A DNA stretch of 64,000 nt from Diploscapter coronatus (lineage: Eukaryota > Nematoda > Chromadorea > Rhabditida > Rhabditidae), in the NCBI GenBank assembly GCA_964036155.1, contig OZ038422.1, positions 22,529,201-22,593,200 on the forward strand, written 5' to 3'. Below are positions 21,763-32,695 of this stretch, one piece after another. The position numbers and the translations under genes were made by a program. Positions within the stretch are counted from its first letter, which is position 1. Every line of letters begins with the position of its first letter. Below the pieces are notes generated by a model. The model worked only from the letters and a program-made list of their open reading frames with translations, made no database searches and had not been told where the DNA came from.

Positions 21763-22778
21763 TCAAATCGTCAACAAAGAAAATGGGAAATAATTTGTCT
21801 TGTTGTACAATTCCTGTGCTTTCTTGTTAAGCTCTATTTCAGTAAGTTTATCCTAAAATTTAACATTTAATTAAAATATTGATGTAAAAAGATGAATTTC
21901 ACTTACCTTCATTTTGTCCCATCCATGACTGATTGTAGTCTTATCTCCATCTGGTCTATTATTCGCGTAATGATAAACATCTGCATGCTGAAATTATTAG
22001 TTTTTAAATATTTAACAACACGCATCCTGCCATCTACAATAAAAAATCATGGTATATTTCATCGTCATCTAAATTCTAGTAAAATAAAGTCATTTACCAT
22101 CTTTTTGACGCCATCCTTCCCCTCCTTTGAATATGTTAATGCCAAATTTTTACGGAGACTAAAATATAAATCGAAGTACTTTTGCACCTAAAATAAAATT
22201 AGTATTCTGAATAAGTTATTTTTCTTCTACTTCTTCTGAGGCTTTAGAGAAAATTTCACTATTGTAGAAGTCGAAAAATTGCTGAACCCCCTCCACAAAT
22301 TCTTTGATCGAATCCTTATTTGCATTGACTAATTTCTTGATTTCAGGTATTTCCTCAATCGATGCCATTTTTTCTTCGGCATTAGTCGTTCTGTCGTATA
22401 TAATATGTGCGAGCTAAATTGAGGAGTTATTGATTTTTTTAAAAATATATTAAAGATAGTCTCTATAAATACTGTCCAATTTCTAATTCATTTCAGTTAT
22501 CTAAAAGCAGGATTCTTCATTAAATAACGAAAATTAGTTATACGACATTTTCAGTAGTGGATTTCTTAGAAGCTGCATCAAGTTTTATATATGATTAGGG
22601 CCTGATAAAGTAAAAATTGGGCAATAAGTGATTCTATGCTATGAATGATAATCGGATAGTAAATATAGCACGCCCTGTAATTCATTTGTTCTTACTTTAT
22701 GTGTAACTTCAACTTGTTCTGGGGTCAAATTTATGTAAAGCTTCTCATTTGCGTCCAACGAATCCGCACCGAAGTTGG
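21763..22778 (-). CDS. Secreted alpha-helical protein family, member 2 (5' exon not found)
   Basis: Minus-strand exons read NFGADSLDANEKLYINLTPE...; LAHIIYDRTTNAEEKMASIE then EIPEIKKLVNANKDSIKEFV...; VQKYFDLYFSLRKNLALTYS...; HADVYHYANNRPDG...; DKLTEIELNKKAQELYN... to a TGA at 21763. The second exon aligns closely with that of the copy at 50600-51745 (EIPEIKKLV versus EVPETKKLV, both after a DEKM/EEKM motif). Probably a secreted lipid-binding or similar helical protein. The N-terminal exon lies above 22778 and was not identified. Confidence 0.62.
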
Positions 22779-24426
22779 CTAAAATATTATATCTACAAAG
22801 GTAATTTTTAAAAATATCATTAAACGCATAAATCACAAAGTATAGATAATAACCTATCTAGGATTGCTCACAGATAGTGAAAATCGTGCATATTCTTTAC
22901 TTGTATCTGTCTAATTTTCCAAAATTCGTACTTGTATTCTCCCTAAGGAAAGATACAGCTTCTCTACCTGTACCTTATCTGTCAAATATCTTCAGAACTT
23001 GGGATCACTTGAGTCAGACACAAAAATATGCAGGGAGTAGGTTGCAAGAACGATATTTGCATTATGACTTCATCATTAATGGAGAAAATTTAGAAACTTC
23101 AAGCCTAGGAATATAAAATTGTAAAGAAAATATTATAGGTGACAGGTCGCACGACCATCCTTGACTTAAATCGTCCCTAGGTCTGAGTGCCTTAGCTGTG
23201 AAAACCCATGATCATATTAGTATTTTATTTGATGCTTTTTCTAATATTTTGTCACTACTGTGTGCAAATGACTTTAAATATCTAAAAAGTCACTTATGAC
23301 TTACTATCGAAACTGGTCTTCGCATCGTATTTTACGTCAGCTAAAATTGAGTGATTACCTAATTTTTTGCATAAAAGCAAACTTCATAGGTTTAGAAAAA
23401 TAAAAACATACGGAAAGGAGATTTCCATGTCAGAGTAGCTTCTTGGAATGAAATTGATGGAAGGAATATGAGCACAAAAATATTCGAGAAAAAACTCATT
23501 GCAGAGAATGGAAGATGACTTTTGTACGAAAACACAACGATACAACCTACCACTATTTATCAAATTGACCGGTCTGGAAAGAAGAAAAAGTGGCACTGAT
23601 GACGAAGTTCTGATTCAATTGCCGATTTGCACGAAACTGAAATGAACTAGGCAATATTTCTTGTATTGAATGTACCGAGTGCATAAAAATTGCTGTCCAA
23701 TTCTATTTCATATGTTTTTGAAAGACATAATGTCTGAAATGAAGATAAGTTTGTTCAGTCGCTTGAATTATGATTTTTCTCGTTGTGAGCATTGTCTGGT
23801 ATCCTAGCCTTCCCAGAAACATTTCTTGTAATACTAGCATGAAAATGAGTGATAAAACGATGCTGATCTGTTGAAAATTTTTAAAAATGAGTGACTTTCT
23901 TTCATGATAATAACATTCAGCATTTCATTTAAGAAAATAAATATATTTAAGAAAATTTTTCGCTGTTTTCCTCTTCTCCCCTTTGGCAGTCTCGTTCTCT
24001 ACATCTCCAGCAAATATCGGATCACTCAGTCGAACACCGAGTAGCTGAATTCCCAGTCCGAGTTTTATTTCGAGAGCAGATCAAGGGAAGTCGTTTGATA
24101 TGTGAAAATAATTTTAAAAAAAAAAGTTCATTTTTTAACGAATTGAATCATTTCATGTGAAACTTTCAAGCTGAAACCCCATAAATTATTTCATTTTGCA
24201 TTTAATTCTGTTGAATACAAAGTTCAAGAAAGTTTTCTAACCAATAAACCATTAGGTATGAAAACAAACCAGAAATTCTAATCTCTCCACTCTTTAAAAT
24301 GTTCACACGAAATTCATTCCGTCAGAATTTGGCGATACTGCATTTTTGTATATAATTATGCTAAAATTGTTAGTTATGTTTTGATTTCTGATTGAGGAGG
24401 AAATCATTTTCACTCGACTCTTCGCA
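22779..24426. other. Intergenic / 5' regions
   Basis: Between divergent genes (helical gene 2 on minus, kinase on plus); presumably both promoters. No exon is firm. 23130-23200 holds text vaguely like foldback family 1 (GTCGCACGACCATCC...CCTAGGTCT). Confidence 0.4.
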
Positions 24427-27400
24427 ATGGAAGGTGGCGGAAACCTCTGGAGAAGAATCTACGAAGCGAAGACCAAGGACCCGCTTGCTCTGCCTGCCAT
24501 CAGCAGCCTCATGCAGGTCAACAACAACAGCAAAATTCACGAACAGACGCAGACGCACGACATTGTCACTCAAATGACATTGTCAAGTGTCTATTTGCAT
24601 GTAACAGTGAAAAATCACAATGCCACTAACCAACAGTGTTGCTCATCAAATTGATCCCGACAAAGCTGTCAGACCGACTGAAACAGCATTATCCTTGTCA
24701 GTGCCAGTATCAGAATTGGTCCAACTGATAGTTCTGCCATGATGATTAATCCTGAAGCATGTGTCAGTGTCACAAGTCTCACAAATAATCTGCAGACAAT
24801 CCCAATTATTTACCTTTGTTCAAATGAGCAAATGAACTGATGTCGTTTCAGGTAGCCAAGGAAATGCCGTCCGAAAAGCAGGTGACGCTGACCCTGAAGG
24901 ACCTGAGATTGCACGCCTACGGAGTTTTCAGTAACGTCTACAGGTAGAGTAGAGGATGATAGGGCAGGCTCAGGAGCCAAATCGAAGAAATGTCACCAAA
25001 CATACTTATGAATCAGCGTTATGAGAAATGAAAAAAAAAACTTTTCACCATCCTATCCTTACGCATGATTGCTCAAAAATGTAGAAAAATCTCAATTCTG
25101 CGTGAGGATAAGCTTTTTCCTTACAAAATTTATCAAAACTAACCATCTTCTAATGTCGGTAATTTCAGAGGCGCGCTAATTTCACCGACTCCGCAGCGAG
25201 AAGTCGCCATCAAGAAGACATGGAGGAGCGCGCGCGTGTGCAATTTCGAGACGATCTTCTTGTCCGGAGTAGGCCGACCCAAGCACAAGTCCATCATCGA
25301 GGTGCTCTACATCTGGGAGAACAGATATGAGGAAGAAGTCGACGGAAAGAACACCGTCAAGGTCAGGAAGAATGCGAAATCAAGCAAATTTTTAAAACAA
25401 ATATAAAAAATCTTCATTTGAGTTTGACGAAATAATAAATGTTTACGCTTTTTTACGATCGCTTCTTCTGCCCTAATCTTAGCCATGCATTTCATCACTT
25501 CGCCATTTCTAACCTGAGTAGAGTTGACAGTATAGCATATTATGAAAATCCTTAAAAAATCACAAAACCCTCAATGAACTCATAATTCGTTTTCAGATCT
25601 GCGAGTCGTTCGTATTCCCGTTCTCGACCTGCACGCTGAACGCGCTAATCCGTCTCAAGCCGATGGATATCACCGACATCAGGATATACACCTGGCAACT
25701 GTTCGACGGACTCCGCTACCTGCACGACAGGAGAATTGCGCATCGAGACATTAAGGTTGGCAGAAGGGAGGGAAGAAAATCAAATGGAGATTTTCAAAAT
25801 CGTCAAGGAAAACTTGAACTTTCAATCTAGTTTTGAGTAGCGCAAGCTGAATATGAATTGATCTGTGATTCTAAAACTGTTCAATTAAAAACTATCATCA
25901 TCTCTTGTAAACACCACTGACATGCTTCATTTTAGGAACGGCTTATTTCGCGAATTGAAGAAGTGACTAAAAACGAATTATCCCTTACTTTTTTAGCCAG
26001 CCAATCTGCTTATGGACCCGGGCGGCGGTCGTCTAACGATCAGCGACTTCGGATCGGCCAAGTTCATCTCGACGAGCCACGCCTCGGTCACCTACCAAGT
26101 ATCGCGTTTCTACCGACCACCCGAGATCCTCTTCGGCTCGGCGTACTACTCTACGGCTATAGGTGAACAAGGAAGAATCTAATCAACAAACTCAACTTTC
26201 GCATTTTTGAGGCAAAAAGACTTAACAACTAATACCAAACCACCAAATATCTACCCTTTCCAGACGTCTGGTCGGCGGGCTGCGTTACAGGCGAGATGAT
26301 GCGAGGTGAAGAAAATCGATGGATCAAATAATCATCAAAAACCATTTTTGCATTTTTCTTCTCAAAGCAAAATGTTGTATGCTAGAAATCTGATGATAAA
26401 CTTCCGAGATGAAATTCAAAACTAACACGACAATTTTCAGGTAGCGTGCTATTTCAAGGGCGCGACACCAATCACCAGATGAAGCTAATATTCTCGGCAT
26501 TTGGTAAGTGCTACACCTAACCCCGGGCAATCCAACTTTGGAAACCTCAATCTATAAATTTAGGTCTCCCATCGCAAGACGAAGTGAGGTCATGGCTCTC
26601 GCCGACTACACTCAATCCTGGGACATATAAGGGGAAGCCGACAGGATTAGCATGCGTGAGTCGAGAATATGAAATCAAAGAAAATCACATCAATCAAAAT
26701 CCTCTAGATGAAAAATGACCAATCAGCGGCTTCAGCTAATTCCAAGAGCGAAGCCTGAATGGTTGGAATTCCTCGGCAAAATCCTCGTCTATCGACCGAA
26801 GGAGCGGTTCTGCGGTCGCCAGCTGCTCGACGACAAGTTCTTCGACCCGATATTCCAGTGAGCCGAAAATTCACTACGATCAATCAACCAGAAAAGAACT
26901 TCAAAACTACAAAATTTTCCTCATTCTAGAAAAAGCACTGCAAAACAAGATCGAAATTGGAGCAAGTATGGGAAAACTCAATAATTTCAGGAAGGGAGCT
27001 CACCGATCGAATGGAATGCTAATCAGCAGCACTATCACAGAGAACGACCGGGCGAGGGCGCGCATTCCGCTCGAGAAGAAGGACAGAAAGATCTACGAGC
27101 GACTCGTCAAGAAGCTGCAGAATGACTACCACGAGGCCGCCAAGGAGAAAGAGAAACACGTGACGCTAGTCGTGGTGAAGAAACAAAAAAAACACGGGAA
27201 AGAATCTTCTTAGATATTTTCTAACTAAAAACACTTCTGAAAATTCCAAATGAACTCGAGAAATTGCAGGAGCACGAGAACACAACAACTGCCAAGGAGG
27301 AACTCGGCGAAGCGCACAAAAAAGTGAGTCTTCAAAAATTCACAAACCCATCAAAATTCAACTTTTTTTCGAAAAATAATATTTTCCAAATCCAAGAAGA

Positions 27401-27518
27401 TTCTGAATAATAAATTTTGCTGCAGGAAGCCATCTACCCGCACACGGACCACAATAAGCAGTCGTTCTCGCGACCCAATGCCTTCTCACCGAAGATATCG
27501 CAGAACATCGTCGAATGA
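24427..27518 (+). CDS. Divergent GSK3-family protein kinase
   Basis: About 12 exons. Exon 1 starts MEGGGNLWRRIYEAKTKDPL; exon 2 begins at 24852. Kinase landmarks: VAIKKTW (ATP lysine), HRDIKPANLLMDPGGGRLTI (catalytic loop), SDFGSAKF, VTYQVSRFYRPPEILFGSAY (GSK3-like activation segment with the regulatory Tyr position kept), DVWSAGCVTGEM, LFQGRDTNHQ and PKERFCGRQLL. This order is diagnostic for GSK3, a Ser/Thr kinase. It departs from GSK3 in the Gly-rich loop (AYGVFSNVY) and at the priming-phosphate arginine, where human NREL aligns with NFET here. A charged helical tail (KDRKIYERLVKKLQNDYHEA...) follows the kinase; the last two exons end NAFSPKISQNIVE at TGA 27516-27518, with AATAAA at about 27684. 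The donor of the tail exon is ambiguous. It resembles nematode-specific GSK3-like kinases rather than the conserved GSK3. Confidence 0.88.
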
Positions 27519-28309
27519 ACAGACGAGAAGCCGAACAGCGGAGCAGCAAAGGGAAGAGTAGAAGAACACAACAGGATCTTCTACATCCTTACATCACAAC
27601 GAACAAACAATATCACAGACCCACTCAACCAACCATCCAATGAGACCCATTTCTCTCAATAACCATTACTATTACCAAAGACAATAAACTCTGATAACAG
27701 ATCAAATTGTGTTTCAGTTCAATTGTACAGAACAACTTCTAGGATAAAAACAATAGTTTGGAGAAAAGGAAATTTGGAATAGAAAATCAAAAAGAAAATT
27801 CTTCTAATTTCAAGCAGAAATGAGTGAGCCTCAGCTTCCAAGAAAGCCTGTCTTTACAACCTTTCTCTACGCAAGAGCAAAAATGACCTAGTTTTCTTGA
27901 TAACATAGAAAACTTTTGTGATCTCTAAGACAAGTATAATAGTCTGATAGGGGAAGTTTTTAAAGTGTTTGCTTTCGGCTTGGCTGATTTTTAGACCAGG
28001 GTGGTATTTCAATAATGCTAATTACAATTTTGAAGTCGAAAGGTGCTGACCAGGGATGTTTGCGGTGCAGTAACCGTTTTACTGCACCGTTAACATCCCT
28101 GATTATAACAGACAGATAGAAATGCATCAATTTCGAGACTCTCACCTGCCTTACATCACTTTGAGTATGTTCATTTTTTGTTTTCCTTCCTACACTCTCA
28201 ATATTTCCTATTTGTGATGGCATTGCATCGACTGGTCGAACGTGTCTTCTGGTTCCAAATTCGCAGTTGGTTAATTTTTCCCTGATCAGTCCATTTACTC
28301 TTCAACAAA
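27519..28309. other. Kinase 3' UTR and intergenic
   Basis: AATAAA near 27684 is a likely polyadenylation signal. A strong hairpin lies at 28051-28101. No gene is seen. Confidence 0.5.
28051..28101. repeat. 51-bp near-perfect hairpin
   Basis: CAGGGATGTTTGCGGTGCAG then TAACC pairs with TTTTACTGCACCGTTAACAT then CCCTG. Two or three mismatches only, with almost no loop. Probably a foldback element or cruciform-forming remnant. Confidence 0.75.
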
Positions 28310-29508
28310 ATGTCTGGTAGGTCGATTGATATAATAATCTAAACTGCATAATTTGATGCACTTATTTAGTGAAATTCAAAATGTTTACTTTTTATAAAGG
28401 ATGTTTTTGTTTAATTATCATATGAACATCAGGGCTGCACACTAATAAGATCTCGAGTCAGTTTTTTCCTTTAACTATAGAAGGAAACAGGCAACAGGTA
28501 CTGGAATTTTTTTACCTGTTTAGAGTTAAGACAAGTAAAGGTAAGAATTTGTGAATTTCACACAGGATTTCACACATGAGTCAATCCGGGTATATAGATC
28601 ACCCGCCGACACCGTGGCTACTCACATAGATGGAAGGGGTGCAGATCAATTCAAAATCGATGTTGATTACATATTGAATCCTTTATTTAATATCAAACAA
28701 ATCTAGACAAAAGCTTGAGGATAATGACTGCCTCTCCTAGCGGCTCCCTCTTTATATCTATCCAAGAGAGTGAGGGAGAGAAGTAAAGACAAAGATGTTT
28801 TTATATTACACTTCTTAATACAACGTATCACAAGGAACAGAATCGATTTTTCAATAATCGTGAGCAGCCTGATGATTATAATTTGAATGAGTATCCAATT
28901 TGCAAATTTTTATGTTTTGATTATAAATTAGAAAATATTTTTTCAGTTCGCGAAAAGCCTCCCGTATATCCTCAAGTGACGATGACACAAGGAGGCCAGA
29001 CGACGATTGTCACGAGGATGCAGCCGAGGTTCGATGAATATCAGCAGAGCCTGGTCTGCCCGAACTGCAGGGCCAACATCGTCACGAGAACTGTCTACAA
29101 AAATGGACTTCTCACTTGGATATCTGCTGGAGTGATGTTTATGTTAGGATTGTGGTGCTGCTGCTGCATACCGTAATTATTCAAGATTAAGCGGGAATCT
29201 GGATTTAACGCAATGGGTGAATGTGCTAACGCGAACATGACGAAGCACAATAGTTACTGTTAGAAATTGTGTAAGAAGAGAAAGAATTTCGTCATTTTCG
29301 CGTCACACGTCATTTCGTCATTACGCTATTTCCGAACTGTTAAAAAATAAAATTAAAATGAGGAGAATTTTCATTTTCAGGTGTTACATTGATGATCTGA
29401 GAGATGTCGAAGTAAGGTTGAATTTTTAAATCGATAGTTTAAAGAAATTTTCAGCATTATTGCCCATCATGTCATGCGCACCTTGGAACTTACAAGAGAA
29501 TCAAATAA
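28310..29508 (+). CDS. LITAF-domain (CDIP1/LITAF-like) membrane protein
   Basis: Four exons: 28310-28316, 28947-29172, 29381-29411 and 29455-29508. The joined protein starts MSVREKPPVYPQVTMTQGGQ and has the LITAF zinc-ribbon halves: CPNCRANIVTRTVYKNGLLT at about residue 45, a hydrophobic hairpin (WISAGVMFMLGLWCCCC), then HYCPSCHAHLGTYKRIK at the end. LITAF proteins insert monotopically into the cytosolic face of late endosomes and lysosomes and bind ESCRT or NEDD4-type partners; the Pro-rich N terminus (KPPVYP) fits that. Length (about 110 residues) is normal. The first exon has only seven coding bases before a 630-bp intron, so the start is set by frame and signal context. Confidence 0.87.
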
Positions 29509-30020
29509 GATAAACTTATTTTTCCAAACAATTAATTGATATTCTGTATTTGTTTTATGAAACTGCATAACATTAGATTTGTCTCTCAGAATAAAATTCT
29601 CTGCCAGATTTGTTTTTGCTTGCAAAAATGCCCTTTAGTCTTTACATATTTTTATGTCACAGGTTAGTTTCTCCAGTTTGTCATTAATTCGGTGCATTTT
29701 GAGTGCAAGAATGACACTACATGGTGGCGTGACTGTGAGTAAAATTTGCAATAAAGACTAGGAATTCTTTGTCGAATTTCGATCGAACTGTCATAGACGA
29801 GTTTGAAAGACGACAGACTTGTCTATTATATGATTAGATGCGTGAGAGAGACGGGAAGAGAATAGTTGAAGGGAAGAACGTTATGGGATTTGAAGTGGAA
29901 AGTTGAAGAATAAAAATTACAGGATTGAAAAATATCGCTGATATTATGTTTGCAACATTTTTAGTAAATCTCAGATTATTGGAAATGATCAATTTCGTAA
30001 TTTAGAATCGCATGAAGTCT
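29509..30020. other. Intergenic, contains left direct repeat
   Basis: No gene. 29934-29990 is a direct repeat of 32640-32695, described separately. Confidence 0.5.
29934..29990 (+). repeat. 57-bp direct repeat flanking duplicated block A (left)
   Basis: ATCGCTGATATTATGTTTGC ... AGATTATTGGAAATGATCA is repeated, with a few changes, at 32640-32695. The two copies bracket duplicated block A and a family-2 dispersed repeat. Confidence 0.8.
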
Positions 30021-30207
30021 TCATCGTGGCATTCGCTTTGACTATTTCTACTGCTTGTAAGATTTTTGTAAAGTTGAAAAGAGCATTATATTCCATTTGA
30101 AAAATTAAGTGTCGTTATTTACTACTTTTTTGATATTCAAATTGTGGCGAAGTAAGAAAGCGGAAACGAAAACTGAAGACGTTAGAATGGAGCAGGTTCA
30201 ACGTTCT
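30021..30207 (+). pseudogene. Truncated 3' fragment of the four-TM gene
   Basis: Begins mid-exon at the sequence coding IVAFALTISTA in copy B (49928 onward) and includes the last intron and the KAETKTEDVRMEQVQRS tail. No upstream exons exist here. Confidence 0.85.
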
Positions 30208-30691
30208 TAATCATTTCTCATTACTTCATTTCTAATTTTGTTTAAGAATAAAAATGTTTCATTTAAAAATTCAAAATTAGTCTTCGAAAAACTATAGAAC
30301 ATTATGTCATGAAAGTATACTCACGTGTTTAACTCTAAAATGAATCGTCACTTATTTATTGCAGAAACGATTTTGTAGTGAAAAATGCCGTTATATTTGT
30401 CGCGCCAACTCAATGACAAGTCAGACTGTCGTGGCAAATGATGGCCTTCTGCAATGATTGTTAACTCTTCGACGAGAGAACAGAACATTCTGCTAGAAAA
30501 TGCACGGTTAAAACACATTGATATTTTGAGTACAATGTAGCTGGCACAGAAAGATGCAGACAGTTTCTCAAGTTAACACAAAATATTTAGGGACTATAAA
30601 CGATAGATATCAAGTGTATTATTGTTTTCATTCTCTTATTATCATTTGAAATCCTGTCATAAAACTTACTGTTGATTATTAAAGTTGAGAT

Positions 30692-30742
30692 ATGCTAACT
30701 TTGGTTACTTTGATTATATCGATACCTGTTAATAAGAAGTGA
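30692..30742 (+). pseudogene. Stub of the helical secreted gene (start codon plus ten codons)
   Basis: ATG at 30692 reads MLTLVTLIIS as in copy B (50600), then runs into the deletion junction (IPVNKK) and a TGA. The rest of the gene is absent; the promoter side is kept almost unchanged. Confidence 0.85.
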
Positions 30743-30793
30743 GAAATGACTAATAAATTCAAAGACCACATTTCTTAAAACAAATCTAATATC

Positions 30794-32025
30794 TTAAGTT
30801 TTATTCGGCTCTTGAACTTCTTGGTTTTCATTGAGAGTTGGTTCGTTACGATTTCGTATTCGTTGCCATCTAAAATCTTATGATCATTTGTTTGCTATTG
30901 ATTGGCAAGTTAACCTCGCTCTGAATTTATCGCGAACGTGATTATTCCACCAATTTGTTGTGTCGAATTTATTGGATATCAAATACAGGCAGATGCGAAT
31001 AAAAACTCCCAAACACATTCTGGAATATAAATTATAACTTGATTATGAACGAATTCTTACAGAAAATAGATGATCCCTAAATCATCTGTGCAACAATCAA
31101 ATCTAAATTTTAATATTAACACATTTCGATTTTGCGCTGCTCATATTAAAAAATATTTATACGTGAATCATTGAAGGAATATTATCGATTCCTTATCACA
31201 TGATTATAAGTCTGTCTTGCCAAATCAAATTTGACTGAGATTCAAATAAGAACTTACCCACAACATTGCTTTCCTGAATCACATCCGTAAACGATTTCTT
31301 TCACTTTTGTTCCATTTTCATAGCGAATCTGGGATGTCGAAAACTTAATTTTCTTTCGATTTCAATTCATACATTTCCGAATGGATCAGATGTCGAATTG
31401 GTAACGTTGTAGATGCACACTATCGCGTGATTTTGATGTGATGAATGATAATAATATGCTCCGTAAAAATAATTGTGACTATAGTAGCTAAATAGTCTAA
31501 GCCTTGAGAGAGAATATCAATAAATTCTGATTACCTGTACGGCTGATTGGGGCTAATAACCACGTAGGTATTTGATTTACTATCCTTCCTCAAACCTCCA
31601 TCCGAATACATTTTCGTATAAAATTCTGTCGACTTTATTTCTTGAGCTGATCTGAAAGTTTTTATCAAATGTATATTTCCTTTTCTAAAGTTCTATGGAA
31701 CTATTCTATAAAAACCATGATGCAATGCTATCAGTGTCGTTTGTTCATAAGCAAAATTAAAAAGAAAAAAAACTAGGAGACCTGGCTCCAGATCCTGAAG
31801 AACCAAAGTAGGTCCCTCCACCTGAGGATCGATATGAAAACCCGAATGAACGCGATCCACCTCCGATCGACGCTGAAGAAGGGAAAAAATTCAAATTTAT
31901 CAAAAAATGAAGAAAATCATACATCGAGCTCCACTAACTCCCCTTCCCCCTCCTATTCCACCAATTCGCTTTGAAACTGCTGACGGAAGAATTGTCAAAA
32001 TTAATAGTGCAAACCGAACTTCCAT
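30794..32025 (-). CDS. CX-module type I membrane protein, copy A
   Basis: Seven exons, all open. A signal peptide (MEVRFALLILTILPSAVSKR) is followed by a Gly-rich segment (GGIGGGRGVSGAR, then GGGSRSFGFSYRSSGGGTYF). The nematode CX-type domain comes next (SAQEIKSTEFYTKMYSDGGL, NTYVVISPNQPYR, YYHSSHQNHAIV then CIYNV, and EIVYGCDSGKQCCG). Then come a membrane segment (GMCLGVFIRICLYLI) and a short cytosolic tail (RWQRIRNR..EPNKT). The CX module is a nematode-specific Cys domain of unknown function. In this copy the membrane exon has diverged from copy B more than the ectodomain has. The stop is TAA versus TAG in B. Confidence 0.82.
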
Positions 32026-32479
32026 GATTTTCTGGAAAGGAAATAATTGAAACTAAAGTTTTTTTTTCTTCTTCAAAGTACTAATATTTCTACAAGAAAA
32101 AAGAATAGGATAATCATAAAAGTGAGATTTTCGATTTGAATATTCCGAATCTGAAAATTCTCTCAGAATTCATATAGAAATAACTAAAGTTTAGCAGTTA
32201 TTATGATCGTGCAAAATCGTCTAGCCAACGAAAATGGAAGCTTCTCGCCTTTGAAAATCAATAGCTCCGTTCTTTGCCTAACTTAGAGAGAGGCCTAAGC
32301 CTCCCCCTTTCGAGGGAAAGAAAAAAGAACGTATGAATTTTTCCAACGTTTCAATTATCGTTAGTTATCCCATTAATTAGTTGATAATTTCATGAAACCA
32401 AAACGTCAATTAGGGTAATAAAGTGCGCCCGAAACGATGGTGTCGTTGGTTTTTCGAAAAAAAAAAGGATATGCTGAAA

Positions 32480-32635
32480 GAATGAACGACGTCGAAACTC
32501 CAGTAACATAACTTTTGATAGGATGGACCGTTTTTGAAAATTTACAAGTTTTGAGTTTGTACCGATCTCGCCCATCATACTGATATCAAATTTACCCAAT
32601 TTAACCTATTTTGGAAAACCACTTGGCCTTCCTAA
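32480..32635. repeat. Dispersed repeat, family 2, copy 3
   Basis: GATAGGATGGACCGTTTTTG and AACCTATTTTGGAAAACCAC then TTGGCCTTCCTAA match the copies in the lectin intron region at 12340-12602 and 13610-13853. The element may extend left to 32283, where TTAGAGAGAGGCC mirrors its GGCCTTCCTAA end. Confidence 0.65.
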
Positions 32636-32639
32636 ATAC

Positions 32640-32695
32640 ATCGCTGGTATTATGTTTGCAACATTTTCAGTAAATCTCAGATTATTGAAAATAAT
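32640..32695 (+). repeat. 57-bp direct repeat flanking duplicated block A (right)
   Basis: Counterpart of 29934-29990. Confidence 0.8.

Larger units (their letters stand above)
30021..32280. repeat. Segmental duplication, copy A (partner 49928-53396)
   Basis: Near-identical to 49928-53396 along its length except that about 1.2 kb of copy B (roughly 50633-51836) is missing here at 30720. It starts inside what is, in copy B, coding sequence of the four-TM gene, so the copy is a truncated insert. It holds the tail of the four-TM gene (pseudo), a ten-codon stub of the helical gene and an intact CX-module gene. Confidence 0.92.
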
